23,657 nt of DNA, taken from the NCBI GenBank assembly GCA_964416065.1, contig CAYQCL010000033.1, positions 1 through 23,657 on the forward strand. Reading direction: 5' to 3'. The stretch's first letter is position 1. Each line of letters opens with the position of its first letter. The notes beneath the pieces are model-generated. The model was given only the letters and a program-made list of their open reading frames with translations. It ran no database searches and had not been told where the DNA came from. Position numbers and translations under genes: made by a program. Source of the stretch: Limiplasma sp964416065. Lineage in GTDB: Bacteria > Bacillota > Clostridia > Christensenellales > Aristaeellaceae. Positions 1 through 9,239 of this stretch are shown piece after piece.

Positions 1-105
1 TCTTGACTCTCTGTTTTTCTATCCTTAATGTTACCGTTCTATTGTAACTCAACAGCCCGCTTAGACGGGCGCGCGGCAAATCACGCAAAAACAGCGCCGG
101 AGCGG

Positions 106-134
106 TTGACAGCCGCGAAAGCGAATGATAGACT
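106..134 (+). promoter_or_regulatory. SigA-type promoter of the four-gene operon
   Basis: TTGACA at 106-111 and TAGACT at 129-134 are separated by 17 bases, and a TG at 126-127 gives an extended -10. Transcription would begin near 141. This rules out the in-frame ATGs at 125 and supports the ATG at 188 as the first start of the operon. A GCCCG/CGGGC hairpin lies just upstream at 55-70. Confidence 0.75.
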
Positions 135-187
135 TTCATTATATGGCGGATCAGGCCGAACGACGTCAGGAAACGGGGGATTCTGTC

Positions 188-601
188 ATGGCTCTATTGG
201 ACTGGGAAACGGGCGCGCTTTGCTTTTCGGACGGGCTTGAGCTGCGGCCGAATATGTCCGCCTCGGCGCTTTCCGAGCGCCTTTCAGGCGCGGAGCGGGC
301 GCTGTGGCGGTCGGACATGCTCGCGGTGGCTGGCGGATGCCTTTCGGCTGTATGCGCGGTGGAGGACGGCGTCCTGGCGCGCGTCTCACTGGAGGTGTCC
401 CAGACCGGCGGCAAGCTGTGCCCCGGCGCGGAAAAGCAGCGCGCCTTTCTCTTCGCCTGTCTGCGCCTGAAGGATCCATGCCCCGATACGCGAGGCTGCG
501 TGCGCGTGCGCCGCAGCTTTGGACAGGTTGTCTTGAGCTCGGATCCTCATACGGGACGCGCCGCCGCCGTTGTCATTTATTCGTCAGGCAGCGAGCCTTG
601 A
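188..601 (+). CDS. Small hypothetical protein, immunity-protein-like pattern
   Basis: 137-aa soluble protein of unknown function, first gene of the operon. I chose ATG 188 because GGGGGA at 175-180 is a well-spaced ribosome binding site and the upstream in-frame ATGs (125, 143) lie in or beside the promoter. It has no signal peptide or membrane segment. The N-terminus (LDWETGALCFSDG, residues 3-15) and the C-terminus (FGQVVLSSDPHTG, then a short I-Y strand) recall a loosely defined group of small bacterial proteins found beside polymorphic toxins as presumed immunity proteins, which end in a WG-x-DPxxG-x-I-x-Y pattern. That link is from memory and not tested. The gap to the next gene is 15 bases, so the two are co-transcribed. 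The gene itself is certain; the family is not. Confidence 0.8.
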   Translation: MALLDWETGALCFSDGLELRPNMSASALSERLSGAERALWRSDMLAVAGGCLSAVCAVEDGVLARVSLEVSQTGGKLCPGAEKQRAFLFACLRLKDPCPDTRGCVRVRRSFGQVVLSSDPHTGRAAAVVIYSSGSEP

Positions 602-616
602 AGGAGTTGAATACCC

Positions 617-1204
617 ATGCAGACGGCGCTTGCGCCCATCATGCGGGATTATCTGATCCGGTTTCAGCAGACGGCCATTCGGGAAACGGGCCGAAGGCCG
701 GTGACCTTTCTGCGTACCCCTATGGATGAAAAGCTGGTTCTGCCGGGCTGCCAGCGTCCTGGCTGCGCCTTTTGGCAGCCCATCGCCTGGAAGGATGGCG
801 ATGTGCCGCTGGGCAAGGCCGCGGAGAGCTTTCATCAGAGCATCCTGGATTATGTCTCCATGTGCCAGTTTTTGGAGATCCGCTTCTATCTGCCAGTGGC
901 CAGCATGGGAAGCCCGCTGAGCTTTCTTTATCACCGCACCTTTGAGACGTGCCGCAACACCGAGCTGGCCCCGCCCTCGCGCGCCTTTGAGGAGGCGGCG
1001 CTCTACCGGCGTGAGCATCCCGTGGTTCCGCTGGCCTACTGCATGGCGGCGACCTGCGACGATGCCGAGCCGCTGCTTCTGATGCTGCGTGCCGACGATG
1101 GGCAGGTGTTTATCCAGCACGCGACGGGCGAGCCCAGGCTTCTGTATCTCAAGCTGGGTGTCGATCGGCTTCTGCCCAAGCTGCAATTCGTATACGATCT
1201 TTGA
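617..1204 (+). CDS. Hypothetical protein, possibly Syd/SUKH-like
   Basis: 195-aa soluble protein, second gene of the operon, with AAGGAG at 601-606 as ribosome binding site. The layout resembles SecY-interacting Syd of the SUKH superfamily: an N-terminal helix with F and R residues (10-24), a WQP motif (53-55), a helical segment ending in Tyr (H73 to Y79), and a C-terminal half with a PLLLMLRADDGQVF strand pair (152-165), a turn with T170-G171, and a final L-x3-L-L-P-K-L helix (180-189). In Syd this region carries the acidic D-x-G-x-V type turn. Syd is an SecY-associated factor in enterobacteria, and SUKH proteins in general are common immunity proteins against toxins. There are five cysteines (45, 50, 83, 112, 142, plus 147 making six) without a clear metal-site spacing. 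The fold assignment is inference; the gene is secure. Confidence 0.8.
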   Translation: MQTALAPIMRDYLIRFQQTAIRETGRRPVTFLRTPMDEKLVLPGCQRPGCAFWQPIAWKDGDVPLGKAAESFHQSILDYVSMCQFLEIRFYLPVASMGSPLSFLYHRTFETCRNTELAPPSRAFEEAALYRREHPVVPLAYCMAATCDDAEPLLLMLRADDGQVFIQHATGEPRLLYLKLGVDRLLPKLQFVYDL

Positions 1205-1230
1205 CGGGACGCATGGAAAGAGGTGAGCGC

Positions 1231-3336
1231 ATGCGGCTTACCACGAGACAAAACGGAATCATCAGCTACGCGGGGCTGGACGCGGACGCCCTGTGGGCGG
1301 GGGCGAAGCGCGCCTTTTCGCAGGCGGACGGCCCTGTTCCTGAACGCTTTTTGAGCTTCCTCCCCATTTTTCCGGCGGAGATGATCGTCAACATGAGCTA
1401 CGTGGGGGTGGGCGCGCGCATGGCCTCGCCTGCGGGCTTCTCGACGGATCCCCAGGAATACCACAGAAAGCTGTGCGAGGAAATGCCTGATCTCTACACG
1501 GGCGACAATTACCGCCGCTGCTTTGATTACGACGGGCGCTTCAAGGGCGGCGTGATCACGGTGGACGCCGCGTGGGCCACGCGCTTCCCGCAGTACCGGC
1601 CGTTCCAGGGCGAAAAGCTGATGATCCATATGATCGGTGGAGGGCATCAGGCAGTGGCCGTGCCCGAGAGCGTGTTTCCGCGCGGAGGCGGCGTGCTGGA
1701 GGGCGCGGAGCGCGAGCTTCGCGTGACCGCACGCTGCGAGCATTTCTGCGAATACACGCGCCGCAGGCTGATGATGGGCGAAAGATATGATCCCGCGCGC
1801 TTTGAAGAGGACTATCTTCGTCAGTTCGAGCTGGCGGGTGTATGCGTCCGTCAACGGGAGCTGAGTCGGGTGATGCAGGACCTGTGCATCCTGCGCGGTC
1901 TCCAGGACGGCGTGGACGACGGCCCCGCGATGTTTACGGAAAGCGCGCTGCGCGCGGGAGGCGTCAGGCAGTACGTGCCATGGCGCTATGCGTGCGATAC
2001 GTTTGAGCCGGAGCCGGTCACACGGGGCACCGCACGACTGATGCAGCTATACTTTGAGGAAGACGACCCCGTTGAGGATTTGTGGCTTCCCTATCAGGAC
2101 GCGAGCGGGTACATCGACCGGCAGCGCATGGCGCTGGATGTGCGCGCGCTGTGCGAGGGCTTCCAGATCGCGCCCGCCTATGACGCGCGGACGCATGGCG
2201 GACGGTATCCCTCCCGCGTTCGCGTGGTCGTGGTGCGCGACCGCGACATCCGCCCGATGGTGGCCGATACCCTCAACAACCCTGCCTACGGCAGCGGCAT
2301 GGGACCCATGGGCATTCTCAACAAGCTGGTCTTTCTCGCGGACAGCCGCGAGCTTCTGCGCCAAAAGCGCCTCATGCCGGAGACGCTTTCCGTGATTTCG
2401 GAAAACACCACGGTGGACGCGGACGGTTACCGCCGCATGTGTGAGATGGCGGCGCTTCAGGAATGGAAAGGACGCCTGCTTGACGCGTTGTATCGCCGCG
2501 AGAGCGCCCTTTCCCAGATGCAGCCCGCCACCTCCGCCTATAAGCGCGCGGACGAGCTTCTGACCCGGCGGGTGAACGAGCTGGAAAGGCGGGTCAGAGA
2601 CGCGCTGGGGGATCGAAGCGGCGGTCAGCTCAGCGGCTATGACGCGGATATTGACTACCTGCGCCGTATGCAGCGCCATCGCGAGGGCGTGCCCGATGAC
2701 GAGCCCGAGCCCATGCCGTTTTCTCCCGACTCCCTGCGCGAATTGTGCATCGAGAGCGGCTACGCGATGCGCGGAAGCGTCCGAAGCTTTTCGCTGGATG
2801 CGCTGCTCCTGCCGTCGGACGGGGAAGAGGCGGATGAGGCTTCCCGGGACGCCTACGGCTCAGAGGGGCCTTCCGTGCCCCAGAGCGTGTCCGAGCCCCA
2901 AGACGCGTCCCGAGAGGACGGCGCGCCCGAGGAGGCGTGCGACGCGGCGGGCCGTGACGGCGCCGCCCCCTCTCCTCAAGGCGAGGTCAGAATATCGCAC
3001 GCGGCCAGGGTCAGACAGAGCAAGAAAAAGAAGAAGCAGCAGAGTCGGCTGCGCTTCGAGCAGATCGACATGTTCGGCGGCGTGAGGCAGACCGGAAAAA
3101 ACGAGGCGGCGCGAGACGCGCGGCCGGAGCCGTCTCCCTCGCCGGAGGCCGAGGAGGGACCGCAGGCGTCTGAGCCCACGTCGGAGCCCAGGGAATCCCC
3201 CGCAGGGACGCCATCCGAAAGCGGGGCGGGAGAAACGTATGTGCTGCGCTCGCTCGCCCAGCTCACCGGCGCGCCGGGAAAGGCGGAAATGGGCAAAATG
3301 GCGCGGCTTATAAGCCACAAGCAAACGCTTGATTAA
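1231..3336 (+). CDS. Large multidomain protein with disordered tail and clamp-binding-like motif
   Basis: 701-aa protein, third gene of the operon. I chose ATG 1231 because GAGGTGA (1220-1226) precedes it; TTG 1201 and ATG 1213 lack a site. I do not recognise the whole protein. Residues about 100-155 contain VDAAWATRFPQY, then GEKLMIHMIGGG, then AVPESVF, which resembles the signature of HNH/GHH-type nuclease toxin domains, but expected histidines are replaced (IHM for HHH, ESVF for ESVH), so activity is doubtful. Residues 160-500 are mixed alpha/beta with a helical, coiled-coil-like stretch near 405-460 and a basic strand RVRVVVVRDRD (329-339). Residues 530-665 are low-complexity, rich in Glu, Pro, Ser and Ala, broken by a lysine patch (598-602) and QIDMF (611-615), which fits the bacterial beta-clamp-binding pentapeptide. 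A short helix ends the protein. No membrane segments. Confidence 0.85.
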   Translation: MRLTTRQNGIISYAGLDADALWAGAKRAFSQADGPVPERFLSFLPIFPAEMIVNMSYVGVGARMASPAGFSTDPQEYHRKLCEEMPDLYTGDNYRRCFDYDGRFKGGVITVDAAWATRFPQYRPFQGEKLMIHMIGGGHQAVAVPESVFPRGGGVLEGAERELRVTARCEHFCEYTRRRLMMGERYDPARFEEDYLRQFELAGVCVRQRELSRVMQDLCILRGLQDGVDDGPAMFTESALRAGGVRQYVPWRYACDTFEPEPVTRGTARLMQLYFEEDDPVEDLWLPYQDASGYIDRQRMALDVRALCEGFQIAPAYDARTHGGRYPSRVRVVVVRDRDIRPMVADTLNNPAYGSGMGPMGILNKLVFLADSRELLRQKRLMPETLSVISENTTVDADGYRRMCEMAALQEWKGRLLDALYRRESALSQMQPATSAYKRADELLTRRVNELERRVRDALGDRSGGQLSGYDADIDYLRRMQRHREGVPDDEPEPMPFSPDSLRELCIESGYAMRGSVRSFSLDALLLPSDGEEADEASRDAYGSEGPSVPQSVSEPQDASREDGAPEEACDAAGRDGAAPSPQGEVRISHAARVRQSKKKKKQQSRLRFEQIDMFGGVRQTGKNEAARDARPEPSPSPEAEEGPQASEPTSEPRESPAGTPSESGAGETYVLRSLAQLTGAPGKAEMGKMARLISHKQTLD

Positions 3337-3347
3337 CGGAGGATCAA

Positions 3348-4652
3348 ATGGCCAATCTACTTAAGGGCCTTCAAATTTCACGGGAAATCCCTTACCGCGA
3401 GCCGGACGCGATGTACGCGCTGGCGGGCACGGACGGAATGGGCAAGAGCGTTTACCTGCCCGTTGGAGACGGGCTGCTCGGACGGCATATGCTGCTGATG
3501 GGCAGCGCCGCCACGGGCAAAACCAACCTGCTTCTGCACCTCGCGCGCGGCCTGCGCACCAACATGACCGAAAACGACGTGATGGTCGTTTTCGATCCCA
3601 CCGGCGAGTGCTACAATGCCCTCTATCAGAAGGGCGACGCGGTGCTTTCGGACGACAAGCGCGCCTGCGGCCCCGACGGGCCGGATAGCTGGAACCTGTT
3701 TTCGGAGCTGAACAGCGACGGCCGCCTGATCGAGGACGCGTCCGCCCTGTGCGACGTCCTTTTCCGCGAGCGCATTGAGGGTGCGGCGCATCCGTTCTAC
3801 CCGACCGCCGCGCGCGACCTGATCATGGCGTTGATCGTGTATCTCAAGCGCCGCGGCGAGAAGGAGCTATGTACCAATCAGGCGCTCAGGGAGCTGATTG
3901 ACGGCTTCGATATGGACAGCATGTGCCAGATTTTGGAGACTGCGCCGGAGTTCCGCGCCTTCGCGGGCTATCTGGGCGGCGCGGACGGCGAACGCGCGCA
4001 GGGCGTGGTCGCCGAGCTGCAAAAGGCGTCGCGCGAGCTGCTTGGCGGGCAGTTCGGCAGGAGCGGGACGCTCAGCCTTCGCGGAATGGTGAAGGCGCGC
4101 GGCGGGCGCATGCTCTTCATCTGCTACGATCCCGAGCGCGGGCCGGTTACCAGGCCGGTCTTCACCGCGATGATGGAGCTGTGCCTGGTCGAAAGTCTGG
4201 GCCGTGTGGAGCGCGACGGCAGCGTAACCGTGCTGATGGACAGCCTGAGCGTGCTGGGTGCGCTGCCCCATTTGGAGGACGCGCTGCTGCTGGGGCGGCA
4301 GAAGGGGCTGAGGCTTGTGATGACGCTGACCGGTCTGGGCCCGCTGGAGGCCCGATACGGCGCGGCGACGCGTTCCATGCTCGGCGCCGTTGGAACGACG
4401 GCGGCCTTCCGGCTGCTCGACCGTCCCAGCCGCGCCTACGTCAAGGATCTTTATGGCCGCCATCGCGCCGTGGAAAGCTATCGCTCCGCGACTCAGCATG
4501 GCATGGTGGAGCAGGTGGTGGACGAGCATGTAATCGGCGACGAGAACTTAACCGCCCTGCAAACGGGCGAGTGCATTCTCTCGACGCTGAATTATCCGCC
4601 CTTTCTGTTCCGCGCGAGGCCATATGGCGCCGAGACCACGGGACGATTCTAA
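3348..4652 (+). CDS. Soluble VirD4/TraG/TraD-like P-loop ATPase, Walker B Glu missing
   Basis: 434-aa protein, fourth gene of the operon, with GGAGGA at 3338-3343. Domain order matches the cytosolic part of type IV coupling proteins: Walker A GSAATGKTN (52-60), FDPTGE (82-87, the DPKGE position), Walker B VTVLMDSL (293-300), followed by the family's G-x-LPHLEDALLLGRQKG (304-320) and LGPLEARYG (330-338), and a final LTALQTGECIL (401-411). Coupling proteins are ring ATPases that feed DNA or protein into type IV secretion channels. Two things are odd. There are no N-terminal transmembrane helices, although most family members have them, and the Walker B acidic pair is D298-S299 where D-E is usual, so hydrolysis may be slow or absent. 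No VirB or relaxase gene is visible nearby. Not a conventional conjugation gene on this evidence. Confidence 0.85.
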   Translation: MANLLKGLQISREIPYREPDAMYALAGTDGMGKSVYLPVGDGLLGRHMLLMGSAATGKTNLLLHLARGLRTNMTENDVMVVFDPTGECYNALYQKGDAVLSDDKRACGPDGPDSWNLFSELNSDGRLIEDASALCDVLFRERIEGAAHPFYPTAARDLIMALIVYLKRRGEKELCTNQALRELIDGFDMDSMCQILETAPEFRAFAGYLGGADGERAQGVVAELQKASRELLGGQFGRSGTLSLRGMVKARGGRMLFICYDPERGPVTRPVFTAMMELCLVESLGRVERDGSVTVLMDSLSVLGALPHLEDALLLGRQKGLRLVMTLTGLGPLEARYGAATRSMLGAVGTTAAFRLLDRPSRAYVKDLYGRHRAVESYRSATQHGMVEQVVDEHVIGDENLTALQTGECILSTLNYPPFLFRARPYGAETTGRF

Positions 4653-4682
4653 GAGAAACCTAAATCAAAGGAGGAATTTTCA

Positions 4683-5375
4683 ATGAGCCTGACCCCTCAT
4701 GACATCGCCAAAATGCTGGATCACAGCACCCTTCAGCCCTACCTGACCGAGGACGATATCCGCCATGGCTGCGAAATTGCCTTGAAGTACGACACCGCCA
4801 GCGTCTGCGCCCGCCCGGGCGATATGAAGCTCGTGGCCGAGCTGCTGAAGGGAAGCGACGTCAAGGTCTGCACCGTGATCGGTTTCCCGCATGGCAACCA
4901 TAAAACCGAGATCAAGCTGGCCGAGGCCATCTCCGCGCTTGACGACGGCTGCGACGAGCTGGACATGGTCATCAACATCGGCAAGATGATCGCCGGAGAC
5001 GAGGCGTTCGTACGCGATGAGATCAAGCTCATCTGCGACACGGCGCATGCGCGCGGCGCGAAGGTAAAGGTCATCATCGAGACCTGCTTCCTTTCGGACG
5101 AGCAGAAGAAGCGCGCCTGCGAGCTGTCCGCCGAGGCGGGCGCGGACTGGGTCAAGACCTCCACCGGCTATGGCACCAAGGGCTGCACCCTGGAGGATCT
5201 GCGCCTGATGCGCGCCGCGGTGCCCCAGAGCGTGCAGGTCAAGGGCAGCGGCGGCATCCGCGACCTGGATACGGTGCTTGAGGCACGTAAAATCGGCGCG
5301 AGCCGCTGCGGCGTCTCCGCGACGGAAAAGATCATGAAGGAAGCCGAGGAGCGCTACGCGCGGGGGGAGCTGTAA
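4683..5375 (+). CDS. deoC: Deoxyribose-phosphate aldolase
   Basis: 230-aa cytosolic class I aldolase that splits 2-deoxyribose 5-phosphate into glyceraldehyde 3-phosphate and acetaldehyde, the last step of deoxynucleoside salvage. The Schiff-base lysine is K158 in VKTSTGYG, the second active-site lysine is K187 in VKGSGG, and the conserved aspartate is D94 in ELDMVINIG. LDHSTLQP (12-19) is the family N-terminal signature. Length is typical. AAGGAGG at 4668-4674 sets the start. It lies only 30 bases after the ATPase gene with no terminator between, so it may be transcribed from the upstream promoter. No separate promoter was found. Confidence 0.97.
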   Translation: MSLTPHDIAKMLDHSTLQPYLTEDDIRHGCEIALKYDTASVCARPGDMKLVAELLKGSDVKVCTVIGFPHGNHKTEIKLAEAISALDDGCDELDMVINIGKMIAGDEAFVRDEIKLICDTAHARGAKVKVIIETCFLSDEQKKRACELSAEAGADWVKTSTGYGTKGCTLEDLRLMRAAVPQSVQVKGSGGIRDLDTVLEARKIGASRCGVSATEKIMKEAEERYARGEL

Positions 5376-5389
5376 TTTTCCCGTTTCGC

Positions 5390-5421
5390 TTGCTTTTTCC
5401 TTAGAACAATGTTAATATAAT
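5390..5421 (+). promoter_or_regulatory. Probable secG promoter
   Basis: A perfect TATAAT lies at 5416-5421. The best -35-like element is TTGCTT at 5390-5395, but the spacing to that -10 is 20 bases; TAATAT at 5413-5418 would give 17. The region is AT-rich and sits between the deoC stop and the secG ribosome binding site, so a promoter is likely although the exact pair is uncertain. Confidence 0.55.
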
Positions 5422-5452
5422 ATGTCTATATTCGCCAAGGAGGGACCCCCTG

Positions 5453-5689
5453 ATGGTTGTGCTTCAATGGATCGTTGGGATTCTGCTTTTGATAGCCGCC
5501 CTTGTTATGATCGTCACCGTGCTTTTGCAGAGCAGCGAGCGCACCGGCATCGGCGCCGTAAGCGGCGCCGCCGAGACGTTCTTCGGCAAGAACAAGGCTA
5601 AGGGCATGGACGCCAAGCTGGCGCTGATCACCAAGATCTGCGCGATTGCGTTTGTGGTGCTGTCAATCGTAATGATGTTTATCGGTTAA
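5453..5689 (+). CDS. secG: Preprotein translocase subunit SecG
   Basis: 78-aa integral membrane protein that assists SecYE in protein export by improving SecA-driven translocation. Two hydrophobic helices are visible, at about residues 3-25 and 56-77, joined by a cytosolic loop with the family pattern LLQSSERTGIGAVSG followed by E-T-F-F-G-K-N-K-A-K. Length and loop are typical for Bacillota SecG. AAGGAGGG at 5437-5444 gives an 8-base spacing to ATG 5453. It is followed at once by an intrinsic terminator, so it is probably monocistronic. In many relatives secG precedes rnr and smpB, but neither is here. Confidence 0.95.
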   Translation: MVVLQWIVGILLLIAALVMIVTVLLQSSERTGIGAVSGAAETFFGKNKAKGMDAKLALITKICAIAFVVLSIVMMFIG

Positions 5690-5704
5690 AAAACGCGTAA
5701 ATCA

Positions 5705-5734
5705 AAAAGCGGCCCGATCAGGGCCGTTTTTTTT
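5705..5734. terminator. Bidirectional intrinsic terminator between secG and azlD
   Basis: CGGCCC (5710-5715) and GGGCCG (5721-5726) form a six-pair stem around a five-base loop, followed by eight T on the plus strand (5727-5734). On the minus strand the A run at 5705-5709 supplies five T after the same stem, so it can end both secG and the convergent azlCD transcript. Confidence 0.9.
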
Positions 5735-5748
5735 GATACCTTTCCGCC

Positions 5749-6096
5749 TCACAGCGCCGCCTGGCTGATTACCCGCAGGAGAATCACATACACCGCCGTT
5801 CCGCCCGCGATGCTCACAAGTGCGTTGTGCCTCCAGCGGTGCAGAAGGTAGATCAGAATCCGGGCCACGGCCTCAGGAATGGCGTGCGTGGGGCCGAGAA
5901 TGTCCGCGCCCTTGAGGCAGTAGACCAGGAGCAGGCCCATCATGGCCGGAGGCAGCGCCTCGCCCAAAAACAGCACCACGCGCGGCACCTTCCGATTCTC
6001 GGGAAAGAGCCAGAAAGGCAAAAAGCGCGTAATGACGGTGCCTGCCGCCACGGCCAAAATCATCAGAAGCGTCTGAATGGGCGTCATGACCTGCAT
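5749..6096 (-). CDS. azlD: AzlD-family branched-chain amino acid exporter small subunit
   Basis: 115-aa membrane protein with about four hydrophobic helices and the AzlD-typical segment TRFLPFWLF near residues 23-31, then a conserved L-G-E-A-L-P-P-A-M-M. AzlD works with AzlC to export branched-chain amino acids and analogues such as 4-azaleucine. Its start overlaps the end of azlC by 13 bases, the usual coupling for this pair. GGGAGGG seven bases upstream of ATG 6096 supports this start over the ATG three codons downstream. The gene ends just before the shared terminator with secG. Confidence 0.93.
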   Translation of the reverse strand: MQVMTPIQTLLMILAVAAGTVITRFLPFWLFPENRKVPRVVLFLGEALPPAMMGLLLVYCLKGADILGPTHAIPEAVARILIYLLHRWRHNALVSIAGGTAVYVILLRVISQAAL

Positions 6097-6806
6097 ATCC
6101 TATCCCTCCCAAGAAGCAGCACGGCAAGAATGACCAGCATCGCCGGAATGATGAAGCCGCTCTGCCCAAAAATCACAAGGCATACGATCGCCGCCGCGAC
6201 GCCCGTGAGCGCGGAGGGGCGATTTTCTTTTTTCTCCCATTTATCCAGAAAGAGGACAAAGATCAGCGCGGTCAAAACAAAATCCAGGCCGGTCAGATCA
6301 AAGGTGAGCATGCCGCCCACAAGCCCGCCCACAAACGAGGCGATCACCCAGTAGAGGTAATCCAGAATGGAAACCGCCAGATAGAAATCCTTCGCGGGAA
6401 CGCCCTCGGGCGGATTGACGGAGCAGGCGACGGAAAACGTCTCGTCTGACATCATGAAGACCAGCACGCCGCGCGCATGGCCCATGCCCCGATATTTGGG
6501 CAGCATGCTCAGACCGTAGAACAGATGACGGGCGTTGACCATCAGGCTCATCAGGAACGCCTGGAGCGGATCAAAGGGAATGGTTAAGAGTGAGATCGCC
6601 ACATATTGCATGCTGCCGCCAAACGCGATGGCGCTCATCAGCAGCGACCAGACCGCGCCATAGCCCTTGGAGGCCATCAGGACGCCATAGGCCGCGCCCA
6701 GGCACGCGTAGCCCATGAGGACAGGCAGGGTATGCGGAAACGCCGCTCGAACGGCCGCCAGCGCTCGGGCGGTCAGAGAGCGGGGAGCCGGTGCGGATGC
6801 TTGCAT
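6084..6806 (-). CDS. azlC: AzlC-family branched-chain amino acid exporter large subunit
   Basis: 240-aa multi-helix membrane protein, the large subunit of the AzlCD exporter. The family pattern appears as a first helix region with LPVLMGYACLGAAYGVL, a second with A-F-G-G-S-M-Q-Y-V-A-I-S-L, an N-A-R-H-L-F-Y-G-L-S loop, and an M-S-D-E-T-F-S motif; these are strong AzlC signatures. The N-terminus carries about 20 extra Ala/Pro-rich residues before the first helix. An AAAGGA about 12 bases upstream is the likely ribosome binding site. The 113 bases between this gene and uvrB hold no clear promoter or terminator, so read-through from uvrB is possible. Confidence 0.95.
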   Translation of the reverse strand: MQASAPAPRSLTARALAAVRAAFPHTLPVLMGYACLGAAYGVLMASKGYGAVWSLLMSAIAFGGSMQYVAISLLTIPFDPLQAFLMSLMVNARHLFYGLSMLPKYRGMGHARGVLVFMMSDETFSVACSVNPPEGVPAKDFYLAVSILDYLYWVIASFVGGLVGGMLTFDLTGLDFVLTALIFVLFLDKWEKKENRPSALTGVAAAIVCLVIFGQSGFIIPAMLVILAVLLLGRDRICRS

Positions 6807-6919
6807 GGATCAAATCGTTCCTTTCGTACGTGATGCTTTACCTCTTCGAGGCCGGCGAAACGCAAGGGCAGAAAGGTGGATGGGCGGGAGAGGAAGAGGC
6901 CCGGCCGCGTTCCCGTCTC

Positions 6920-8932
<2,013 letters not shown>

Positions 8933-8963
8933 GGCGAAAAATCCTTTCGTGATGTGCGTACTG

Positions 8964-8992
8964 ATTATAGCATGTTTCCCATGCGCGCTCAA
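8964..8992 (-). promoter_or_regulatory. uvrB promoter
   Basis: On the minus strand TTGAGC (8992-8987) and a perfect TATAAT (8969-8964) are separated by exactly 17 bases, 32 bases before the uvrB start. I see no clear LexA/SOS box (GAAC-N4-GTTC type) overlapping it. Confidence 0.85.
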
Positions 8993-9161
8993 AATTTTTT
9001 TCCACGCGAAGGCCGAAAAAGCGCCTGACGGCGCGCTTATGCAAGCAAATGCTGATTTCCAAGGCTGCCGGAGCTTGATTTTTTCGACGCTGAAAAACAC
9101 TTCCACGCGACATGGCCGAGGCGCGCGGTGGTCAAAATGAGCGCGACGGGAGGGAAAGAAC

Positions 9162-9239
9162 ATGGCAGACGTTTGGCAAAGAACTCATGTTAGGCGCGGT
9201 GAGCGCAATGGGGTGATCTCGCCGTGGCGACTTATCTGA
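9162..9239 (+). CDS. Possible 25-aa leader peptide overlapping murA start
   Basis: A 25-codon reading frame with ATG at 9162 is preceded by GGGAGG at a nine-base spacing, a better ribosome binding site than murA's own. It ends at TGA 9237-9239, 16 bases inside murA and in a different frame. The peptide is basic, with five Arg and two Trp, and has no membrane helix. It could couple or attenuate murA translation, or the overlap could be chance. I recognise no family. Confidence 0.4.
   Translation: MADVWQRTHVRRGERNGVISPWRLI

Noticed and set aside
3..31. TTGACT with weak TAATGT as a promoter
   Set aside because: The -10 match is poor and a much better extended promoter lies at 106-134.
125..187. 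Upstream in-frame ATGs (125, 143) for the first gene
   Set aside because: They overlap or immediately follow the -10 element and have no ribosome binding site; ATG 188 has one.
188..4652. Ordinary conjugative transfer operon
   Set aside because: No relaxase, VirB4 or membrane channel gene is visible and the ATPase lacks its membrane anchor.
8933..9163. 77-codon N-terminal extension of uvrB
   Set aside because: It would include the uvrB promoter; the start at 8932 matches the family and has a ribosome binding site.
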